NCBI GenBank assembly: GCA_029862065.1
Contig: JAOTYB010000005.1
Coordinates: forward strand, 1 to 37,740
Reading direction: 5' to 3'
Source: Acidimicrobiia bacterium
Lineage (GTDB): Bacteria > Actinomycetota > Acidimicrobiia > Spongiisociales > SHLN01
DNA length: 37,740 bases
Shown: positions 24,842 to 36,869 of the stretch, one piece after another
Position numbering within the stretch: the first letter of the stretch is position 1
Layout: every line of letters begins with the position of its first letter
Translations under genes and position numbers: made by a program
Notes under the pieces: generated by a model
The model's input: only the letters and a program-made list of their open reading frames with translations
Database searches by the model: none
What the model was told of the DNA's origin: nothing

Positions 24842-25306
24842 GTGAGCGGGTTCGTTGAACGGGGAGGGGTGTGGGTGGCCGTGCAGGTGGCGTTGTTGGC
24901 GGCCATCGTGCTCATCGGGCGCCTCGATCTTGCCTCCTACAGCTTGACGGGAAGCGGCACCATCGCCTGGGTCTTGATCGGCATCGCTCTGGTGGTGGGG
25001 GTGGCGGCCTCGTTGTCGCTCGGCCGCAATCTCACCCCCTACCCGAAACCGGTGCAAGCCGGCACCATGATTGAGCGCGGGCCGTATCGAGTGGTCCGCC
25101 ACCCCATGTACACGGCCGTCATCGTCGGGATGTTCGGCGTGGCAATCAGGGCGGAGGACTGGCTGAGCCTGCTGTTGGCGCTCACGCTCATACCGTTCTT
25201 CTTCGCCAAGAGCAGCTTCGAGGAGCGGCATTTGATCGAGCACTACCCGGACTACCCGGCCTACCGGCAGCGAGTCCCGCGTCGCCTCGTCCCAGGACTG
25301 TTGTAG
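24842..25306 (+). CDS. Isoprenylcysteine carboxyl methyltransferase (ICMT)/PEMT-family membrane methyltransferase
   Basis: 154 aa from a GTG eight bases after the preceding stop; a longer frame begins inside the lyase gene. About three or four hydrophobic segments are visible, with the SAM-binding signature RGPYRVVRHPMYTAVI at about 79-94 and the C-terminal EERHLIEHYPDYPAYRQRVP. In bacteria this family methylates lipids or small hydrophobic molecules and, in some cases, volatile sulfur compounds; the substrate here is unknown. Its place behind the transsulfuration genes may be incidental. Confidence 0.85.
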   Translation: MSGFVERGGVWVAVQVALLAAIVLIGRLDLASYSLTGSGTIAWVLIGIALVVGVAASLSLGRNLTPYPKPVQAGTMIERGPYRVVRHPMYTAVIVGMFGVAIRAEDWLSLLLALTLIPFFFAKSSFEERHLIEHYPDYPAYRQRVPRRLVPGLL

Positions 25307-25308
25307 GC

Positions 25309-26463
25309 CTAACCGGCGGAATGGGACCGGCAGCCGCCGACGGTCCAGACGTCGCTTGCTCGGGTCCCGGTGCCGTACACGGTTGCGGCCGACAGCGATT
25401 CAACTGCGCAATAGAACGTTCCGGATGGGCCACCGGTTACCAGCAATCCCGACGAGGTGCTGCCCCGGTAATACAGAGTGCCGAACCCCACCTCCTGGCG
25501 CGAGACGAAGATGAGGCCACCGTCGCGATTGGCAAGCTCTTCGTCCCCGAACCCGAAGCCGTCCTTGTCGACGAAGACGCTCCGCACCGTGAAGAGGGCG
25601 GTCTCGAGTAGCTCATTGGCCGCCGCGGTCATGCGGTCATCGATGAGAGCTTCAAATGCCAGGCAGGGATTGCCGACCACCCGCCACACTCCCTGCCCGC
25701 CGACCAACTCCCACTCACTCTGCTCGAGCGAGCCCAACCGGGCCGAGACGGTTGCCCGTTCCCCGGCGATGGCAAGGGAGGTGAGTGCCAGCTCGTTGCT
25801 ATCGGTGAGGACCAGACCCTCCGGCCACTGGGAGGCCAGCTCTTCGGAGCGGCAGGCTGCGTCGGGCTGGAAGGTGTCGGCCGCCGCCACCCCGTCACCG
25901 GTGGCGAGGGCCTCGGCCAGCGACTGCAACGTCGCGGCAACCGCGGCTTCGTCGGGGCCGGACGCTGAGAACGGATTACCCCACCCGCCGGCAGTAGCTC
26001 CGTCGGTGCAGGCCGACAACGCCCCCTCGAAGCTGTCCCCGAAGCCGTAGTCATCGCCCGAGGGGGAGGCCCCGACACAGAACCAGGTTCCGCTTTCGCT
26101 CCTGGCATACAGGGTGGCTCGTTGGTTGGAACCGTCGAACGCCACGCCGGGTTTGAGAGCCGCCTCTTGCAGCGAGATGACGTCGACCGTTGGTACGCGA
26201 CGATCGATGTCGGCTTGAGTGTTCTCGAAGCTGCCGCTTTCGTCCCTGGCCTCGTGGGCCGCCCTCAGTACCTTGCGCAAATCGGCCTGGGCCAACAGGT
26301 CGGCCTCGGTTGGGTTGATCGGTGCTGTTGTCGTGGTGGTAGCAGTCGCCGGAGCCGGCGGGAGGAGGGCGCGGGTGATCTCGGGTGGCTCCGCAGTCTC
26401 AGCACAGGCGGTTGCCAGCACCGCCACCACGATGAGGGCCGCTCGACGAGTAAAGGTTGCCAT
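25309..26463 (-). CDS. Lipoprotein with two pilin-head-like modules, paralogue of the 11821 lipoprotein
   Basis: 384 aa from ATG 26463; an ATG four codons upstream is equally possible. The signal ends LATAC (Cys20), then a Pro/Thr linker. The order of modules is: pilin-like (about 53-160, with TWFCVG and a later Cys), NTF2-like (about 170-265, two Cys) and pilin-like again (about 268-384, with TFYCAVES and VGGCRS). The last module matches the C-terminus of the lipoprotein at 11821-13287, down to the aromatic-Tyr-Cys strand and the terminal Gly-Gly/Asp-Gly-Cys-Arg-Ser. The function is not recognised. It converges on the methyltransferase gene with two bases between. Confidence 0.82.
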   Translation of the reverse strand: MATFTRRAALIVVAVLATACAETAEPPEITRALLPPAPATATTTTTAPINPTEADLLAQADLRKVLRAAHEARDESGSFENTQADIDRRVPTVDVISLQEAALKPGVAFDGSNQRATLYARSESGTWFCVGASPSGDDYGFGDSFEGALSACTDGATAGGWGNPFSASGPDEAAVAATLQSLAEALATGDGVAAADTFQPDAACRSEELASQWPEGLVLTDSNELALTSLAIAGERATVSARLGSLEQSEWELVGGQGVWRVVGNPCLAFEALIDDRMTAAANELLETALFTVRSVFVDKDGFGFGDEELANRDGGLIFVSRQEVGFGTLYYRGSTSSGLLVTGGPSGTFYCAVESLSAATVYGTGTRASDVWTVGGCRSHSAG

Positions 26464-26496
26464 GGGCCATGCCATCGACTCGGCCCGGGCACGGCT

Positions 26497-27291
26497 TCAG
26501 CGGTTTTCGGGCCATCCCACCGGCAGATGGGCGCCGACCACCGTCCGCAGCTCTGGCTGGAGCGCCGGCCCACCGGCCACATATAGGGAGTCGAGGACCG
26601 TGCTGGGGACTCCGGTGTGGTCGGTGACGACACCTCCCGCTTCCAGGACGACGACCATGGCGGCGGCGATATCCCATGGTGCCAGACCGAACTCCCAGTA
26701 CCCATCAAGTCGACCACACGCCACCCAGACCAGGTCAAGGGCTGCCGAACCCAGCCGGCGTATCCCCCGCACCTCTTCGAGTACCGCACCGACGATGGCG
26801 GCATAGCGGCTCCCTTGCTCCCGCCGGTCATAGGGGAAGCCGGTGGCGATCACCCCTTCGCTCAGCGGCCTCGTGGATACGGCGATCGGCTCGCCGTTCA
26901 GCCAGGCTCCCGATCCCGTTTCGGCCACAAAGGTTTCCTCTCGAAGCGGGTCGACGACGACACCCACCCGCGGCTGCCCGTCCTCGTACAGAGCCACGGC
27001 CACCGCGACCTGCGGTATCCCGTGATGGAAGTTGACGGTGCCATCGAGCGGGTCGACGATCCAATGGCGGCCGCTCAGGTCCCGCGAGCCACCGCGTTCT
27101 TCTGCGAGCACCGCATCATCCGGCCGTTCGGCACGCAGGATGGCGAGGATGGCCTCCTCCGCCCGGTGGTCGATCTCAGTGACCGGGTCGACGGTGCCTT
27201 TGAACTCCACCGTATGTGGCTGTCCGAAGCCCGCCCCCACGATGGCGGCGCCGGCCTGGGCGGCGGCTATGGCGACGGCTGCATCGTTCAC
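26497..27291 (-). CDS. Inositol monophosphatase-family phosphatase
   Basis: 264 aa Mg-dependent phosphatase. Metal ligands are visible as LAEERGG (about 61-67, Glu), the signature IVDPLDGTVNFHHG (about 77-90) and the late YWEFGLAPWDIAAAM with WD near residue 190. Members act on myo-inositol phosphates, histidinol phosphate (HisN) or fructose bisphosphate. Actinobacteria need inositol phosphatase for phosphatidylinositol, but no neighbour specifies the substrate. It is divergent from the lnt-like gene across 36 bases, so the two may share a control region. Confidence 0.9.
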   Translation of the reverse strand: MNDAAVAIAAAQAGAAIVGAGFGQPHTVEFKGTVDPVTEIDHRAEEAILAILRAERPDDAVLAEERGGSRDLSGRHWIVDPLDGTVNFHHGIPQVAVAVALYEDGQPRVGVVVDPLREETFVAETGSGAWLNGEPIAVSTRPLSEGVIATGFPYDRREQGSRYAAIVGAVLEEVRGIRRLGSAALDLVWVACGRLDGYWEFGLAPWDIAAAMVVVLEAGGVVTDHTGVPSTVLDSLYVAGGPALQPELRTVVGAHLPVGWPENR

Positions 27292-27327
27292 GAGGAAACC
27301 CTATTACCGGCAACTACTCTCTCGGCC

Positions 27328-28839
27328 ATGCTGATCGAACTGGCGCCCATCCTTTCTGCTCTTCTGATGTGGGCAGCCTTCCCGCCGTTGGGGTGGGGAG
27401 CGCTGGCGATTGTGGCGCCAACCCCCTTGCTGGCCGCGCTTCGCCGCGTCGAAACCCGGCGGGGAGCCGCCCTGATCGGCTTCAGCTACGGGGTGGTGTT
27501 CTATTCGCTGCTCGTGTTCTGGGTCAAGGAAACGGGGTTTCTGTCTCTGACGGCCCTCGTGCTGCTCCTGGCGGGCTACTCGACGGTCTACGCCCTGCTC
27601 GTGTACCGGGCACGCAACTGGGGTAGCACCTCCTGGTGGTTGATGGCGGTCGGTGGATGGGCTCTGATCGAGCTGGTCCGACTCCACCTTCCTTTCGGAG
27701 GATTCTCCTGGGGCCTGCTGGGTTACCCGGCAGGCGAGTATCAGTGGCTGCGGGGGGCCACCCACCTGGTCGGTACTACCGGCTGGTCGGTGATATTCAT
27801 GGCCGTGGCCGCCGGTTTGACGCTGTTCGTCACCGACCGGCGTCGGCCGGCCTCCTGGCTGGCTCCCTCGGTGGTGGTGCTGGTCTTGCTAACGGCGATC
27901 GGTGCCGTCAGCGCCCCCACAGCCGACGGGATAGATCTCAGGGTGGCCATTGTCCAGGGCAACAGTCCCTGTCCGGGCGAGCGGTGCGCTAACGAGAACG
28001 AGCAGATCTTCCAATCACACCTTGCGCTCACCCGGTCGCTTGACCCCCGGCGAGTGGAACTGGTGGTGTGGCCCGAGAGCTCGGCCGGCAGTTCAGTTGA
28101 GCTGTCGACCAATCCCGGCCGGCTGGCTCAGGTGGCATTCGAGGCTCGGCGCCTCGGCTCGTGGTTCCTGATCGGATCCCAGCGGACCATCGACGAGGAT
28201 TCCTTCACCAACCTCAACGTGCTGGTGAACCCCGATGGGGAGCTCGTGGACGAGTACTGGAAGCGGCACCCCGTACCATTCGGCGAGTACGTTCCCTGGC
28301 GCCCGCTCTTCGATTGGATTCCCGCCCTCGATCAGGTGCCCCGCGACCTCGTGCGGGGCACAGAGAACACCGTCTTTGAGCTCCCTTCCGGCTCGGTTGG
28401 GTCGGTCATCTCCTTTGAAGGCGCCTTCCCCCGGTCCACGCGACCCCAGGTGCGGGAGGGAGCGGAGGTGCTGGTGGTGGCCACCAACAAAGCCAGTTTC
28501 GGCGACTCGCCCGTTTCCGATCAGTTCATCGGCATGACCCGGATGCGGGCGGCCGAGCTCGGTACTGCCGTCGTGCATGCCGCCATTACCGGTAAGTCGG
28601 CGTTCATTGACGCCGACGGGACCATCCTGTCCGAGACCGAGGCCTTCCAGTCTGAGGTCCTCATCGGCACGGTCGCTTACCGATCGGCCGGGCTCACGCT
28701 CTACGCCAGGTGGGGCGATTGGGTGCAGTACCTGGCCGTGGCCGCTGCCCTGGCCGTGGGTGCTGCCCGTTGGCTTCGCAAGCAAGAGGGTCGCCGGTCG
28801 CCCGCTGAGATCAGTGGCGAGGTCGACGCCGAGGTCTAG
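27328..28839 (+). CDS. lnt: Apolipoprotein N-acyltransferase homologue with Ser in place of the catalytic Cys
   Basis: 503 aa from ATG 27328; the frame opens far upstream across the phosphatase gene, but that part has no family similarity. The N-terminal half has about six membrane segments, then a periplasmic nitrilase domain (about 203-450) and a last helix (about 466-482). Two of the catalytic triad are present: Glu250 in VVWPESS and Lys312 in EYWKRHPVPFGEYVP. The nucleophile position, normally ICFE or ICYE, reads ISFEGAFP, so Ser362 (codon TCC, 28411-28413) replaces Cys. The nearby NDxWFGDS motif is also altered, to NKASFGDS. Either activity is changed or lost, or the base is an assembly error (TGC would restore Cys). 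It overlaps the end of the aminotransferase gene. Confidence 0.87.
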   Translation: MLIELAPILSALLMWAAFPPLGWGALAIVAPTPLLAALRRVETRRGAALIGFSYGVVFYSLLVFWVKETGFLSLTALVLLLAGYSTVYALLVYRARNWGSTSWWLMAVGGWALIELVRLHLPFGGFSWGLLGYPAGEYQWLRGATHLVGTTGWSVIFMAVAAGLTLFVTDRRRPASWLAPSVVVLVLLTAIGAVSAPTADGIDLRVAIVQGNSPCPGERCANENEQIFQSHLALTRSLDPRRVELVVWPESSAGSSVELSTNPGRLAQVAFEARRLGSWFLIGSQRTIDEDSFTNLNVLVNPDGELVDEYWKRHPVPFGEYVPWRPLFDWIPALDQVPRDLVRGTENTVFELPSGSVGSVISFEGAFPRSTRPQVREGAEVLVVATNKASFGDSPVSDQFIGMTRMRAAELGTAVVHAAITGKSAFIDADGTILSETEAFQSEVLIGTVAYRSAGLTLYARWGDWVQYLAVAAALAVGAARWLRKQEGRRSPAEISGEVDAEV

Positions 28840-30107
28840 GCGTTTTCCCAGGCGGTGAGGGCAGCGTCGATGAGCTGGATCCCGTGATCGAGGTCTTCGG
28901 GCGAAATCAGCAGCGGCGGGATGAACCGGATGATGTTGTGGTCGGGCCCGCACGGGTGGAAGATCAGTCCGCTATCGAGCAGGTGCTCGCCGACGAACTC
29001 GAGAGCCCGGGCGTCCGGCTGGCCGTCGCCGTTCACCAGCTCCACGCCGATCATCAACCCGAGGCCGCGGACTTCACCGACCGACGGGTGCTTGGATTGC
29101 ATCGCTCGCAGCCCGGCGAAGGCCTGTTCGGAGAGGGCGGGAACCGATGGCAAGAGGTCTCCGATGACGTTGACGACTTCGACGGCGGCGGCACAGGCCA
29201 CCGCGTTGCCTCCGTAGGTGGTGCCATGTACGCCGGGCGGCCACTTGCCGAACAGGTCCCGGGATGCTCCAACGGCCGAGAGCGGCAGTCCGTTGGCGAT
29301 GGCCTTGCCGATGGAGATGATGTCAGGGGAGATGTCGTAGTTGTCGATGCCCCACCACTTGCCGGTCCGTCCGAAACCGGTCTGCACCTCGTCGGCGATG
29401 ATGAGGATGCTGTGTCGGTCGGCGATGTCCCGCAGCTCTTGGAGGAAGGCGGCCGGTGCCGGGTAGTAGCCGCCCTCGCCCTGGACCGGTTCAATGAGGA
29501 AGCAGGCGATGTCGGCCGGGGCCACTTCGTGGCGCAACATCTCCCGGAGGTCGAAGAGCGCCCGGGCAGTGGATTCCTCCTCGGTCAACCCCTCGCGAAA
29601 GGGATGGGGAAACGGCGCGATATACACCGAGGGCAGAAGCGGGAGGTAACCGGAGCGGTAGCGGACGGCGGAGGTGGTGTAGGACACGGAGCCCATGGTG
29701 CGGCCGTGGAACCCACCCCGGAACGCGACCACGCCTTGACGGCCGGTGGTGTGGCGGGCCAGTTTCACAGCGGCTTCGACTGCCTCGGCCCCCGAATTCA
29801 TGAAGAAGAACTGATCGATTGGCTCAGGGGCCACAGAAATGAGTTGTTCGGCGGCGCTGACATAGGAGTCGTAGCGGAAGGTCCCGCCGCCATGCCACAC
29901 CCGGTCGAGCTGTCGATGGGCAGCTTCGACGATCTGCGGGTGGTTGTGGCCGCAGTTGGTTACCGAAATACCCGTGCCGAAGTCGAGGTAGCGTTTGCCG
30001 GCGGCGTCGGTCAACCAGGCTCCCCGGGCCTCCACCATCTCCACGTTGTTATCGAAGGCTATGACCGGTGCGACTGCGGCGGTGAATCTGTCGATGAACT
30101 CGCTCAC
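28836..30107 (-). CDS. Class III PLP aminotransferase, GabT-like
   Basis: 423 aa. Landmarks are the opening [35 protein letters not shown] (about 104-118), [21 protein letters not shown], the [14 protein letters not shown] signature with the cofactor Asp, and the Schiff-base lysine in [13 protein letters not shown] (about 266-278). It resembles 4-aminobutyrate aminotransferases and related acetylornithine-type enzymes; the amine substrate cannot be fixed. It overlaps the upstream Trm112-like gene by four bases (ATGA). Together with the PuuD-like hydrolase it could serve gamma-aminobutyrate breakdown, but they lie 14 kb apart. Confidence 0.9.
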   Translation of the reverse strand: MSEFIDRFTAAVAPVIAFDNNVEMVEARGAWLTDAAGKRYLDFGTGISVTNCGHNHPQIVEAAHRQLDRVWHGGGTFRYDSYVSAAEQLISVAPEPIDQFFFMNSGAEAVEAAVKLARHTTGRQGVVAFRGGFHGRTMGSVSYTTSAVRYRSGYLPLLPSVYIAPFPHPFREGLTEEESTARALFDLREMLRHEVAPADIACFLIEPVQGEGGYYPAPAAFLQELRDIADRHSILIIADEVQTGFGRTGKWWGIDNYDISPDIISIGKAIANGLPLSAVGASRDLFGKWPPGVHGTTYGGNAVACAAAVEVVNVIGDLLPSVPALSEQAFAGLRAMQSKHPSVGEVRGLGLMIGVELVNGDGQPDARALEFVGEHLLDSGLIFHPCGPDHNIIRFIPPLLISPEDLDHGIQLIDAALTAWENA

Positions 30108-30313
30108 TGTGAGGCTCCGCGCTGGGCTTGCTGCCAGGTCTCCGGGCTCATCTCCTCTGACTCTTCGATCAGCATGACCGGGATCCCATCTCGAATCGGG
30201 TAGCGGCGCCGGGTTTCGGCGTCGGTCGACACCAGCCAGCCGTCAAACTCAACCAGGGGTGCGTGGCTCACCGGACACACCATGATGCTGAGGAGCTGTG
30301 GGTCGATGGCCAT
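30104..30313 (-). CDS. Trm112/UPF0434-family small protein, 69 aa
   Basis: 69 aa. The pattern [17 protein letters not shown], then [16 protein letters not shown], is that of Trm112-like proteins, small zinc-ribbon activators or partners of methyltransferases. Only one cysteine remains (Cys13, in CPVSHAPL); the usual second Cys of CPxC is Ser, so zinc binding is probably lost, as in many bacterial members. It is coupled to the aminotransferase gene by a four-base overlap. The function is unknown. Confidence 0.82.
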   Translation of the reverse strand: MAIDPQLLSIMVCPVSHAPLVEFDGWLVSTDAETRRRYPIRDGIPVMLIEESEEMSPETWQQAQRGASQ

Positions 30314-30345
30314 GGCGGTGAGGCTAACTGAAATCCTCGCCGGGG

Positions 30346-30378
30346 CTAGGTCAGCGTCAGGCCTTCGAGCCGGGTGAA
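30346..30378 (-). repeat. Degenerate copy of the purB 3' end with its own stop
   Basis: 33 bases downstream of purB match the last 11 codons of purB (30392-30424) at 27 of 33 positions. The copy reads [10 protein letters not shown] then TAG, against FARLEGLTLS then TAA. Several differences fall at synonymous sites (Leu TTG/CTG, Thr ACA/ACG), as expected for a remnant of a diverged coding end. Confidence 0.7.
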
Positions 30379-30387
30379 CCCGGCTCG
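30366..30387 (-). terminator. Hairpin after purB
   Basis: A perfect nine-base stem (CGAGCCGGG and complement) with a four-base loop begins five bases after the purB stop and overlaps the repeated gene end. No T tract follows. It may end or protect the purA-purB transcript. Confidence 0.5.
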
Positions 30388-30391
30388 TCGG

Positions 30392-33630
<3,239 letters not shown>

Positions 33631-33721
33631 CCCGTTTGTCAGGAACCCGATTAGGTTGTCGCAACAGGTCGGGGGGTTCTCCCGGCCGTCACGAGACCAG
33701 AATTACAGCTGGAGGCTATTG

Positions 33722-34870
33722 ATGATTAAAAGACTCGGCTTTCTCCTCGTTGCGCTCGCTCTTGTAGCGGCCGCCTGTGGAGACAGCAGTACCGAAACAA
33801 CCGAGGGCACGACGGCCACCACCACTGGTGGGACCGATACGACCACGGCTACGACAACTCCGACCGACACCGGTCAGGGTGGGGGAACGTTGGCGGCCGT
33901 TAAGGCGCGCGGCGAGCTCAATTGTGGTGTCAGCACTGGTGCTGTCGCCTTCACCGAGTTGCAGCCGGACGGGTCGGCTACGGGTATCGACGCCGATTAC
34001 TGCCGGGCCTTGGCCGCGGCTGTGCTGGGCGACGCCAACGCCGTCGTGTTCTTCCCGACCACCGCTGCTGAGCGTTTCGACGTTCTCAAGGCCGGTGACG
34101 TGGATGTGCTGTTCAGGAACACCACCTGGACTGCCAGCCGTGACACCGACGTAGGCCTGGACTTCGGTCCGACCACCTACTTCGACGGCCAGGGACTCAT
34201 GGGCCCGGCCAACCGTTTCACGGCCACTTCTGGTCCGTCGGACGTTGACGGCGCCATCCTCTGCACCAACGCAGGTACCACCACGGAGAAGAACATCCGT
34301 GAATGGGCCTCACTTGGTGGAGCGAGCATCACGCTCGAGACCGTTGAGAACTTCTCCGAGGCTATGGACGCCTTCATCGCCGGTCGTTGCGACCTGGTGA
34401 CGACGGATGCTTCCGGTCTCGTCGGTGAGAAGATCTCTCGTGAGACGAGTGGCGAGATCGACGTTGACTCGTGGGTCGTGTTCCCGCAAGCTCCCATCTC
34501 CAAGGAGCCCCTCGGTCCTGCCTACCGGCAGAACGACTCTGAGTGGGCCGATGTTGTCGACTGGACCGTCTACTCGACGTTCATCGCTTTCGAGAAGGGC
34601 GTCAACTCGACGAATGTCGATGCAGCACGGGCTGCCGCCGGCACCGACGCTGGTGATCCCGAGCTCGGCCGGATGTTCGGCGACTCAAGCCCGGAGATCA
34701 TGGCCGCCCTCAACCTGGACAGTGATGCGTTCTACAACGTCATCAGCCAGGTCGGCAGCTATGACGAAATCTTCGACCGCAACTTGAACCCGGTCGGCTT
34801 GTTCCGCCAGGGTGGTCTCAATGACCTGTGGACCGAAGGTGGGCTCATTTACGCTCCGCCGTTCCGGTAA
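33722..34870 (+). CDS. aapJ: General L-amino-acid ABC transporter binding lipoprotein
   Basis: 382 aa from the ATG at 33722, with a GGAGG site six bases upstream. The lipoprotein signal (LALVAAAC) gives lipidated Cys19, then a Thr-rich spacer to about residue 60. The mature domain closely follows Rhizobium AapJ: TLAAVKARGELNCGVSTG, GIDADYCRALAAAVLGD, FRNTTWTASRD and YFDGQGLM. The AapJQMP system takes up a broad range of L-amino acids in alphaproteobacteria; the presence of matching AapQ and AapM genes supports the same role. A strong hairpin separates it from aapQ, favouring excess binding protein. Confidence 0.92.
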   Translation: MIKRLGFLLVALALVAAACGDSSTETTEGTTATTTGGTDTTTATTTPTDTGQGGGTLAAVKARGELNCGVSTGAVAFTELQPDGSATGIDADYCRALAAAVLGDANAVVFFPTTAAERFDVLKAGDVDVLFRNTTWTASRDTDVGLDFGPTTYFDGQGLMGPANRFTATSGPSDVDGAILCTNAGTTTEKNIREWASLGGASITLETVENFSEAMDAFIAGRCDLVTTDASGLVGEKISRETSGEIDVDSWVVFPQAPISKEPLGPAYRQNDSEWADVVDWTVYSTFIAFEKGVNSTNVDAARAAAGTDAGDPELGRMFGDSSPEIMAALNLDSDAFYNVISQVGSYDEIFDRNLNPVGLFRQGGLNDLWTEGGLIYAPPFR

Positions 34871-34890
34871 ACGACACCGGAAAACGATCG

Positions 34891-34929
34891 AAGAGAGGGG
34901 CGCCGTAGCGGCGCCCCTCTCTTTCGTTT
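34891..34929 (+). terminator. Intrinsic-type terminator or attenuator between aapJ and aapQ
   Basis: A perfect 15-bp stem (AAGAGAGGGGCGCCG and complement) with a three-base loop ends in T-rich sequence (CTCTCTTTCGTTT). It lies 20 bases after the aapJ stop and 66 bases before the aapQ start. It probably stops most transcripts after aapJ and lets some continue into the permeases. Confidence 0.82.
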
Positions 34930-34994
34930 AGAGTCACTTTCCAATGTGGCCCGCGAAACCGGATCATGTTGGCTAGCAGGGAGGAATCTGTCTC

Positions 34995-36869
34995 TTGGCA
35001 GTAACGGTCCAAAAGCAGGAGCGACCGCCGATCTGGCGGAACACCACGATTCTCAAGTGGGTTGCCCAGATCACGTTCCTCTTTGGATTCATCGGGATAG
35101 CCGTGGTCGTCGTCCCCCAGGTGCAAGACAACCTGGCCGGCCGCGACATCACCTTCGGTTGGGATTGGCTGACCAGCCGATTGAGCTTCCTCATCCGCGA
35201 AGGCATCGACACCGACCCGGCCACCGGCTCCCGCACCATGCTGGTAGGGATGGTCAACACGCTGCGGGTAACCATTTCGGGTGTCATCGCCGCCACCTTG
35301 CTCGGCACTCTTATCGGTATCGCTCGACTGTCGAACAACTGGATCGTCAACAAACTCGCCACCGTCTACATCGAGAGCATCCGCAACATCCCGTTGCTGC
35401 TCCAGATGTTCTTCTGGTCGGCCATCAGCGCTACCTTCGGCATCCTCGACCCCTTCGAGGCCGACACGCTGGAGGCGGGCAAGTACTGGATCGCCGCTAC
35501 CCGCAAGGGCATTGGCCTGTCATGGATCAAGCCTTGGGGCGGGTTCTATCAGTGGATGATCTTCATCATCGTTGGCGCCATCGGCGGGTACTACCTGCAT
35601 CGCCACCGGTTCAAGATCAAGGAAGAGACCGGACGCGAGACCTATCCAAACCTGTCGGCCCTGGGGGTGGTGACCGTCTTCGGCATCATCGGGTGGTTCA
35701 TCCATCCGGTGCTGGGCTTCGTCGGGCACATCGCCGAGTTCTTTGGAACTGTGGTGGGCGCCATCCCCACGATTGGCCTCCAGTTAGCCCTGGCAGGTGT
35801 GGCCCTGTTCATAGGTTTCTGGTGGATCAAGGGCTTCCTCGACGAGCGCCGCACCCCGGCCGGCCTGGCCAAGCTCACCGACGACGACTGGTTCCGTATG
35901 ATCTCTGCCGGAGTCGCCGCGGTGTTCTTCGCCGGGCTGTTCATCGTGGTCAGCGGTATTTCCAGCACGACCCTGGACGTTGGTGAGGATTTCTTCAACC
36001 GGTGGCTGGCTCCCAAGTTCGATGCCACCACCAACGTGGTTGAGGTCCCGATAGATGAGATCACCGCTCAGGTTGCCGCCGGCCTGAGTCTCGAAGACAT
36101 TGCCGAGCGACAAGAGCTCCTGGTCAACGCCGACTTGCTGGGCATAACCGCCGCCGACGTCGACGGCATCATCGATCAGGGGCTCACCGCTCCCCAGGTG
36201 TACGCGGCGCTGCCCGACGAGGACAAGACCGACCGCCTCGTGTTCATTCCTCCGCACAAGCTGGTTGACGGCCTCTCAAAGGCCCAGGCCTTCAACCTCA
36301 ACGTCCTGGTAGAGAATGGCGATATCACTATCGCCGAGCTAGAAGCCGAGCTCGAGAAGGATCTGAGCCGGGCCGACCTCCCAATGCGCTGGTCGCGGGC
36401 TGAGGTCCAGTTGCGGGGCAGCAACTTCCTCGATTTGTCACCCACCAGCGGGATCAACATCACTCCCGGGTTCTTCGCGGTGTGGATCGCCGTCACCCTC
36501 TACACCGGTGCCTTCATCGCCGAGATCGTTCGAGCCGGGATCCTCGCTGTTTCTAAGGGTCAGACAGAAGCCTCAGGCGCCCTTGGGCTTTCGCGAGCCC
36601 AGTCGCTCCGATTCATCGTCCTGCCCCAGGCCTTCCGCATCATCTTCCCGCCGCTCGGCAACCAGTACCTGAACCTGTTCAAGAACACCTCACTCGGTAT
36701 CGCCGTGGCCTATCCGGAGATCGTGAGCGTCGGCTTCACCACGTCCAACCAGACTGGACAGACCCTTCCCGTCATTCTGTTCTGGATGGGCTTCTATCTC
36801 ACCGGCAGCCTGGTTCTGTCCTCCATAGTCAACTTCTATAACCGTCGATTGCAGTTGGTGGAACGATGA
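34995..36869 (+). CDS. aapQ: Amino-acid ABC transporter permease, AapQ type, with large insertion
   Basis: 624 aa, against about 400 in Rhizobium AapQ. The start is TTG with a GGGAGGAA site about ten bases upstream. The early half carries MLVGMVNTLRVTISGVIAAT (about 82-101) and IESIRNIPLLLQMFFW, typical of HisM/AapQ permeases. The C-terminal core has LYTGAFIAEIVRAGI (502-516) and the EAA loop EASGALGLSRAQSLRFIVLP (525-544). Extra sequence comprises several added membrane segments (about 187-320) and a soluble, acidic, helix-rich block (about 325-465) containing short SLEDIAE, TAADVDGIID and TIAELEAELE helices. It overlaps the aapM start by ATGA. Confidence 0.88.
   Translation: MAVTVQKQERPPIWRNTTILKWVAQITFLFGFIGIAVVVVPQVQDNLAGRDITFGWDWLTSRLSFLIREGIDTDPATGSRTMLVGMVNTLRVTISGVIAATLLGTLIGIARLSNNWIVNKLATVYIESIRNIPLLLQMFFWSAISATFGILDPFEADTLEAGKYWIAATRKGIGLSWIKPWGGFYQWMIFIIVGAIGGYYLHRHRFKIKEETGRETYPNLSALGVVTVFGIIGWFIHPVLGFVGHIAEFFGTVVGAIPTIGLQLALAGVALFIGFWWIKGFLDERRTPAGLAKLTDDDWFRMISAGVAAVFFAGLFIVVSGISSTTLDVGEDFFNRWLAPKFDATTNVVEVPIDEITAQVAAGLSLEDIAERQELLVNADLLGITAADVDGIIDQGLTAPQVYAALPDEDKTDRLVFIPPHKLVDGLSKAQAFNLNVLVENGDITIAELEAELEKDLSRADLPMRWSRAEVQLRGSNFLDLSPTSGINITPGFFAVWIAVTLYTGAFIAEIVRAGILAVSKGQTEASGALGLSRAQSLRFIVLPQAFRIIFPPLGNQYLNLFKNTSLGIAVAYPEIVSVGFTTSNQTGQTLPVILFWMGFYLTGSLVLSSIVNFYNRRLQLVER

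Noticed and set aside
26617-27327. Long upstream extension of the lnt frame
   Set aside because: It runs antisense through the inositol monophosphatase gene, and its translation has no membrane or nitrilase features; the ATG at 27328 starts the Lnt-like protein.
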